Assembly (NCBI RefSeq): GCF_932294415.1
Contig: NC_065538.1
Coordinates: 20,482,167 to 20,546,166, forward strand
Direction of reading: 5' to 3'
From: Quercus robur
Lineage: Eukaryota > Streptophyta > Magnoliopsida > Fagales > Fagaceae
DNA: 64,000 bases
Each line of letters starts with the position of its first letter. Position 1 is the first letter of the stretch. This document shows, in pieces, positions 58,077 to 64,000 of this stretch. Made by a program: the position numbers and the translations under genes. The notes beneath the pieces are model-generated. The model was given only the letters and a program-made list of their open reading frames with translations, made no database searches and was not told where the DNA came from.

Positions 58077-58610
58077 AGCTTGAGATGGGTACCACCGCCT
58101 GAACACCGGCTTAAACTCAATTTCGATGCAGCCATTTTTCAGGAAATTCATGTGTCGGGATTCGGGGCTATAATCCGGAATGAGAGGGGTGAAGTTATGG
58201 CATCTTTTTTAGCTAGAGGACCATCGGTTGCAGATACTGAGGAGGCCGAACTCCTCACATGTAGAAAGCACTAGAGTTTGCAGTGGACACGGGGCTCACG
58301 GATATAGTGGTGGAGGGAGACAATTCTGTGGTCACGAAGGCTATACTCAGCTCGTGGACTGAGTTTTCTCGGTTGGGACACCTGTATGAGGATGTCAAAT
58401 GTATGGCAGCAGGGATAACCACTCTTACAGTGAGCTGTGTGCACCATACAGCCAACTCTGTCGCGCATTCTCTTGCCTGGTTTACAAAAAATATTGATGA
58501 TGAAATTGTATGGATGGAGGACTCCCCTCCAGTTGCTTTGGAAGCTTTGTATTTTGACAGTTCATGAGGATCAATAAAAGTTGGATTTGGTTTGAAAAAA
58601 AAGAAAAAAA
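58077..58610 (+). mobile_element. 5'-truncated LINE / retro-insert coding an RNase H domain
   Basis: The insert begins in codons for SLRWVPPPEHRLKLNFDAA and continues through GFGAIIRNERGEV and EAELL, the start of the plant LINE-type RNase H (RVT_3) domain. It resumes in another frame with DTGLTDIVVEGDNS and HHTANSVAHSLAW, ending at TGA 58565-58567. One base is missing near 58270 (between AGAAAG and CACTAG), so the copy is broken once. AATAAA at 58573-58578 and an A-rich tail at 58595-58610 follow. Eleven-base duplications CTTTTGGGTGG flank it exactly (58066-58076 and 58611-58621), showing it arrived through an RNA intermediate. It has only the domain found at the C-terminal end of such LINEs. 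Confidence 0.85.
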
Positions 58611-58621
58611 CTTTTGGGTGG

Positions 58622-60331
58622 CCTTTTCCATTCATAAATTCTTTCCATTGGTCTTTTCAAGATAAATTCCAATACATGGGTGGATGCAGCCTGAATTTCT
58701 TGGGCTGGGCTTTTCTATTAATTATTTCCTTGTACATAAAATTTAATTGAGGAATTTTATATAAAATACATTATTTACTAGTTTATCTAGATTGTTGAAT
58801 GGGAAAATTATCTAATAGACCAAATCTTTGGCAATAACCTCTATGACAAGCCAGTTTATTTAAGACAAATTTTTTGTCCAATGCCTCAATATATTGGAAC
58901 CTCCAAGATTATGACACATGACTAAAAGTAAACACACATTACCATTTTTACAAGTCTTATGTATTGGACACTAGACAGCCTAGACGTAAGTCAAGTTGGT
59001 TAATTTACTTTTTATAGGAAGATGATACTCTCTTGTCCACATCGGTTCAGCTGAAATTTTAAAGTCTTAAATAAATACATGCCTATGGCTGATTCAGTGA
59101 GATTTGGTCTTCTTTAGCGTATGATTTTGTTCCTGTAATAAAAAATCTTACAACAACTGGAGATGACGAGTTATCAAAAATGGTGGCATGACGCAACAGC
59201 TTGCTTTGGACAGTGAAAAGGCCATAGCTGCAATTCTTTCTTTGAATTTTGACTAAGACTTATAGATTATGCATAATGTCAGTGTCAATATGTTTTGTAT
59301 TTTGAGTCTTTTACAAGTCTTATGTATTGGACTTTACGGCCTTTTGTGATTAAAATCTTGGATTAATGAGTTTGCCAAGTATTTATATCTTTTTATTTAA
59401 GTCAAGTATAAATAAGATTGATACTCTCTCATGGAAAAAAGTATAAATAATATTTCTTCTAAAAATAAGAGTATAAAAAAGATGGACTTTAAATACTTCA
59501 AACCATAAATTATTTTGAAAGATAGTCCCTTCCAAATAAACATGTTGTATATCTATTTCCTTGGCAAAATTTAACTCATGTACATCTACAATTGCCTTTG
59601 TATATATCATGAGGCATATGATATATATATATTTTTTTGAGAAAGGCAAAAATGATATCTTTACCTTAATATAATAAAAATATATATGCATCTATTCCAA
59701 AATTGGGCATATCTAAAAGTTAAAAATATAATAATTAATAAGAGAATTACAATTAGTATAGTATGTGCCAGATGTAAGGAAAATTTAGCATGAAAATTTA
59801 GCATGTGAGGACCAAAGTAGCTCAGCAGCTGGAATGCTAAACATGTAAACTTGTAAAAATTTGTGCTATAGTGCCAATGTTCTAAAAATTCTAATATATT
59901 TTAATCCCAATATATCTCTCTTCACAGTCTCTCATCCCCTCTCTCTCTCTCTCTCTCTCTCTAGCTCATCTCAAACCAAGCCTCTCTCTTTCTCTCTCTC
60001 TCTCTGTCTCTCATTCAGTCCTCACTCTCTATCTGACGGTGGTAGTGGTGTTTTTTTGGGTGATTTTTTATGGTGATATTGGTGTGGGTCTAGTGTTTTG
60101 CTTGCAAAATCGGTGAGGATTTGATGGTCTGGTAGTTTTGGTGATGGGTTTTGGTTGTGGGTATGTGTCATTTTGGCTGTGGTTCTGGTTACTTGCTTGC
60201 AAGGTCTAACGGGTTACTGGAAAGATTGGCGTGGGGCTGATGGTCTAGTAATTTTGGTGATGGGCTTTGGCCATGGGTATGGGTTGTTTTGGCTGTGTAT
60301 CTATTGGTTTGCTTATGAGATCGGTGTGGAG
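58622..60331. other. Spacer and possible RIBA upstream region
   Basis: No gene recognised. A (CT)n-rich tract lies at 59938-60020, a common feature of plant 5' leaders. 60080-60330 is an imperfect tandem repeat of about 115 bp (TTGCTTGCAA...GATGGTCTGGTAGTTTTGGTGATGGG), a little over two copies. Confidence 0.45.
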
Positions 60332-60382
60332 TAGGGGTGTCCAGTGACCTGGACCAACTGACCTGCCCGCCCGAACTAAAGG
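60324..60382 (+). mobile_element. hAT-type terminal fragment
   Basis: TAGGGGTGTCCAGTGACCTGG followed by CTGACCTGCCCGCCCGAAC closely resembles the right terminus (reverse complement) of the hAT element at 17317-17973 (TAGGGCTGTCCAGG). No opposite end or 8-bp duplication was found here. It stops about 35 bp before the RIBA ATG. Confidence 0.45.
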
Positions 60383-60414
60383 CTCAGACCTCAGAAGCTC
60401 CCAACTCTCCCAGA

Positions 60415-60966
60415 ATGGCTTCAATCAACCTCTACCATTTCACTCTGTTGCTTCTGTCTTGTTTACAGTGAGCTTTCTTTTACAATTCCCACATCATAAT
60501 ACAAAAGGTCTTAATTTTTCATTGTTTTTATACGAAATAAGAGTATAAAATGCTTTGTTTTGGGTTTGTGATGTGATTTAGACGTGTTTGTTTATGGGTT
60601 TTTGTCTACTTGTTTGTCAATTTTAGAGGGCAGAGTGGTGCGTATTGTAGTGCAAAACCATTTAATGTAAATGGGTACCCTTTTGATTTTGATTTGGCAA
60701 ATGTTACAAAAAGATTGAGCTTGAATTTCAAGGGTGATAATAGAGTGATAAGAGCTTCAGTAATACCTGGAGGACATGACAATTTTGTGAATAAAGAGTT
60801 GGGTGGGATTGAAACACAGGGTGATGAAATTGGTTTTGGAACACTATCAGTAGAGATCAAACCAACAACTTGTGGTTTCTTTCACAATGATGAGTATGAT
60901 CTGGACCGTCCCACAGATGGGTTTGCCTCTATTTTGGACGCTATTGAGGATATTAGGAAAGGCAAG
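60415..60966 (+). CDS. RIBA: RIBA riboflavin-biosynthesis protein, first two exons only (partial)
   Basis: RIBA proteins are plastid bifunctional enzymes (DHBP synthase plus GTP cyclohydrolase II) that start riboflavin synthesis. Exon 1 60415-60467 (MASINLYHF...) ends CA|GTGAGC. Exon 2 60627-60966 follows TTTTAG and ends GGCAAG|GTTTGT. Together they give 131 clean residues. The match rests on FGTLSVEIKPTTCGFF, then DLDRPTDGFASI, then AIEDIRKGK, the start of the DHBP-synthase domain in plant RIBAs. The first part is the divergent plastid-targeting region. The next exon (family sequence VVVVDDEDRENEGD) is absent from the remaining 3 kb, which instead holds a CACTA gene. Either that element sits in intron 2 of a gene continuing past the window, or this is a fragment. 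No stop or frameshift is seen. Confidence 0.72.
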
Positions 60967-61198
60967 GTTTGTTTTTGGTGGGCTTTGGCTTACTGGCTAG
61001 ATAATCGATCCACTGTGCTTGAATATGTGAGAGATCAACAACAGATGTTAAATGTGATATGTTTTGTTATTAACTTATTTCACAATATTATTATACGATT
61101 CTTTCCCTTTTTGGGAGAGCTTCTTTTTCTTTTCTTTTTTTCTTCCAAGTGACAGGAAGAATCAATTTCTTGTGGCACTAGCATTATTTATTAAACAA

Positions 61199-61226
61199 TT
61201 GACATAATTCTAGATAATTATGTCAA
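61199..61226. repeat. Short perfect hairpin in the RIBA/CACTA junction region
   Basis: TTGACATAATT and AATTATGTCAA are perfect inverted repeats around CTAGAT. Role unknown; it could be a footprint or part of a small foldback. Confidence 0.6.
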
Positions 61227-61280
61227 TAGGTACACGTTCTTTATCAAATTTTTATTATTATTTGTTTTATCAATAGGTAC

Positions 61281-63428
61281 TAATGCTGGAAAATAGAGGG
61301 GTCGAGGAAAGGCTAAAGGGATCAATGCCAGAGATGGTGAAATAGAGGTTGAGATTTATGATGGCAAGTGAGTGACTTATTGCTATGTTGGTTTATTGAA
61401 ATTAATTATGGTATCATAACTATATGATATTGTTAACATATTTGATTTCTATTTTCAGAATTATTACAACAAAAGCCACTCGAGAGATTACCATTTTTTT
61501 TCACCAGAAACTTAATGGAGCTTGGACAACTTTGACAGAATACCCAAATTCTGAGCTAGAGACTTTATATGCTCGATACCGAGCTTAACGCTTTAAGCAT
61601 AAGCAACCTGATGAGGAAGTCAAGAAGGCATTTATAGAATCAGTGAAACATCGCTATTCTGATTGGATGTTTCGCATTAGAAGTCCTATTTTTCAGAAGT
61701 ACAAAGCGAAAGAAGATCGTTACAAGAATGGTCCTTCCTTCATTCCTACACCTTTTTGGAAAGAGATGGTGGATAAATGGATGGAGGGAGATTGAGGGGT
61801 GAGTATAAATGAAATATATGTCATAAATTCTCTCACTCTCTCTCTAATCATTATTTGCTAACATTTTCATAGAAACTAATGTTCTAGTGTATGAATTATG
61901 CGTGCAGGAGATAAGTTCGACAAATAAGGAAAACTGAAATAAGTCTAAAATTTCTCCACTACAAGTTCTATACCAATAGCCAAGTACAAATATGAAATGG
62001 TACATTATATTCTCATCAAATAGTTTTACATTTTATTGTGTATTTACATAGTTTAATAACTTTACCAATGTTTTTTTTTAATTTTTTATTTTAATTTTTA
62101 ATTTTTTATTTTAATATTGTAGTATCTTGAGATGGGCTCTGAGCTTGGCCCCATTGATTGCTTTAAGAAATTTCACACAAAGAAGGATGGCAAAGAATGG
62201 ACAACTGATCATGTTAAGACATTATACGTATGCAACTTATACCAATTTTTAATTTTGTTATCAACTTTAGTTTTTTTGTTGTTTTGATTTTCCACGTGGC
62301 TTTTATTTATGTGTAGGAAAACATGGATGCCATAAAGGCCAAAGTTGTTTTTGAAGGTACTAAGACAAATGATTATCAAATCTTTTGTGAAGTGGTTGGT
62401 GAACCAAATCATGGTCGTATTTTTGGCATGGGAATAGGTATTAAGGCTAAGGATTTGTACGGCTTAACTTCATCTGGTAAAGGTTGTAGCAAACATTGTA
62501 GAGAAGATTTTACAAAAAGAAGATTTGGAGGCACATCTTAGAGAGGAAATGGATTCCAAACTTGCAAAAGTTGTGGAGAAGCTTGAGGAGAAGTTTGCAC
62601 AAAAGTTGCAGTTGATAGACATACCACAACAATCTAATGTAGATCCAGCTACCACGATACATTCTCAAACTTATGTTTTGCCTCTTGGATCTTCTACAAC
62701 TTTTTATTGGTTTGTTGTGGTTTACAGCTTGCATCTATTATAATATTATATTATTTTATATTTAGTTTTGATAAATGATAATAGGACTATGAAACTATCT
62801 ATTGTTTTGACAGTTGTGTATATGTTTTGTATTTAATTTTGTGTATCATCTTTTTTGTGGTTTACATTTTTCACAATTGTTATATTATTTTAATTTATAT
62901 TTAATTTTGATAGTGGTTTAAGTAATCAAATTAAGTTATTGTTATTGTAAAATTAAAAAAAAAATTTACCCTGAGTAGTTTAGGGATACTAGAACTGGTA
63001 ATTGCTCATGTGGTTGCTTTATGCCTCCATAAGCAGTCTGTAGGGATGCTACACAATGTTTTAAATACAAAGCAGTGAATAGCAAACCTGACTTTTTAAC
63101 TAGTCTCAGAACCTCTTTACTGAAAAGGTAAGTTCAATACAGCTTTCCTTGCTTAGCTTATCCGAGACCATAAGGAGTTTACTGTTGTTTATGATATATT
63201 ATTATACGATTAGATTTGATACGGTACATGTGTACTTATTTATTGAAGCATTGATACAAATACAAATTCACTTTAATTGTTTCATTTTAATTCATGTTTA
63301 ATGTTTTTTATTTTATTTTATTTTATTCTTATTATTTTAAGGATGGTACCAGCAGAGATGAAGAGGACAACTCAAACAATAACATAGAGGTTGTAAACAA
63401 CTTGAAGGGTGACTTGGAGGAAGACTAA
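61281..63428 (+). pseudogene. Decayed CACTA (Ptta/En/Spm) transposon protein gene, Transposase_24-like
   Basis: Exon-like blocks: about 61281-61367 (KGINARDGEIEVEIYDG), 61459-61798 (LNGAWTTLTEYP, then YSDWMFRIRSPIF and FIPTPFWKEMVDKWM), 61908-61999, 62123-62227 (GPIDCFKKFHTKKDGKEW), about 62317-62700 (NDYQIFCEVVGEPNHGRIFG, then a coiled-coil) and 63342-63428. The order and the HTKKDGKW plus VVGEPNHGRIFGMG signatures are those of the plant transposase PF03004 family, the TNPA-like second protein of CACTA elements. It is dead: in-frame stops at YRA*RF (about 61586) and GD*G (about 61793, usually DWG), another in the third block, and a frame change near 62490. Splice signals are mostly kept. No TNPD-type catalytic transposase is visible. 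Confidence 0.75.
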
Positions 63429-63639
63429 TATAGATCTTGTCTTAATTCTAGTTGTTTAAGTTTAAAGCAAGGTTTAATTTCAGGATTTCTTTGTATATTT
63501 TATATTTTAAAGTTTGAACTTATATGAATTTTTATCTTTTGATGGATCAATTTTTAGTAATTATTGGACTACTGTAACATGATAGTTAAACAAAAATGAT
63601 ATAAAATAAATTAAAAATAAATAAATAATAAAATATTTC

Positions 63640-63720
63640 AAAAATTATATAAAATATTACTATTGATGACATAAAAATTTGGTCATAAATAACTTTATAG
63701 TGACGACAAAGTCCCTCACA
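63640..63720 (+). repeat. Possible CACTA terminal or subterminal region
   Basis: GATGACATAAAAATTTGGTCATAAATAAC, then TTATAGTG at 63695-63702 and GACGACAAAGTC, give short inverted words like those near CACTA ends. TAGTG is the expected 3' terminus of a CACTA element. No matching 5' CACTA end or 3-bp duplication was identified. Confidence 0.35.
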
Positions 63721-64000
63721 ATTAATAGAATAGCAACACCTCTTAACCTCATGCAAAAATGTTTTAAATGATAGTTTTGAAAGCTCGAAATTGTGTGAAA
63801 ACACAAGAGCTTGTTTAAACCCCTAACTACAAGATTACGGCTCGGTTGATTTTACTCTAATTTATCTAAGTGCAGAAATAAGAGTAAATGAAGCACAAAC
63901 AACCGATACTAATCTAGTGCATAAACATGAACAACAAGTAATAAAAGTAAAGTACAAGAGTAAGGGAAGAGAGATGTAAACACAAGATAACATGACGATG
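63721..64000. other. Unassigned sequence at the window edge
   Basis: This less AT-rich stretch has the look of repeated plant DNA (GGGAAGAGAGATGTAAACACAAGATAACA near the end) and runs off the window. I cannot name the family. Confidence 0.3.

Noticed and set aside
59812-59880. Possible tRNA or SINE head (AAAGTAGCTCAGCAGCTGGAATGC)
   Set aside because: No box B, no foldable acceptor stem and no flanking duplication.

Overview
This window is nuclear DNA from a flowering plant, most likely a woody eudicot. The genes have many short exons with GT-AG introns and long AT-rich introns. They encode plant-specific families (a PERK receptor kinase, a RABG3/Rab7 GTPase, a plant TauE/SafE-like exporter), and the space between them is full of plant transposons. 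The transposon mix reminds me of a Fagales tree such as oak, but that is an impression and not something the sequence proves. No bacterial, organellar or CRISPR feature is present.

Layout. 1-3774: end of a non-autonomous LTR element (5' LTR cut by the window edge) with a 13-copy, 80-bp internal tandem array. 3775-10718: AT-rich spacer with two hAT-type elements bounded by 8-bp target duplications, one of which carries a nested palindromic element, and a small Harbinger MITE. 10719-14415 (minus): complete 12-exon TauE/SafE transporter gene. 14416-29753: transposon-rich spacer with a probable solo LTR, a third hAT-type element, an array of TATAGTGGCGTTT-like motifs, three Harbinger/Tourist elements, a Copia fossil, a Mutator-like element carrying what looks like a captured plastid acetyltransferase fragment, and a SINE. 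29754-30284 (minus): single-exon conserved plant gene of unknown function, with an inverted pair of G-box/ABRE sites upstream. 32784-36183 (minus): complete 7-exon RABG3 gene with a SINE and an RTE LINE tail in its introns. 38917-45226 (minus): complete 8-exon PERK gene, with a perfect 300-bp tandem duplication just past its 3' end. 52787-53096 (minus): a second PERK-type first exon with no kinase exons between it and the PERK gene. 55526-57518: two LTR-like fossils. 58077-58610: short retro-insert coding an RNase H domain, with an 11-bp target duplication. 60415-60966 (plus): the first two exons of a RIBA riboflavin-biosynthesis gene. 61281-63428 (plus): decayed CACTA (Ptta/En/Spm, Transposase_24-like) gene.

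The four intact host genes act in unrelated processes: anion/sulfur-compound export, late endosome-vacuole traffic, cell-wall/plasma-membrane signalling, and an unknown role. Nothing suggests a cluster. The most unusual features are gene fragments associated with DNA transposons (acetyltransferase in a Mutator-like element, RIBA beside CACTA), the orphan PERK first exon 7.5 kb upstream of a complete PERK gene, and a compound palindrome nested in a hAT element. I found no wholly new biological system. Exon boundaries were read by eye from reading frame and splice signals, without transcript data.
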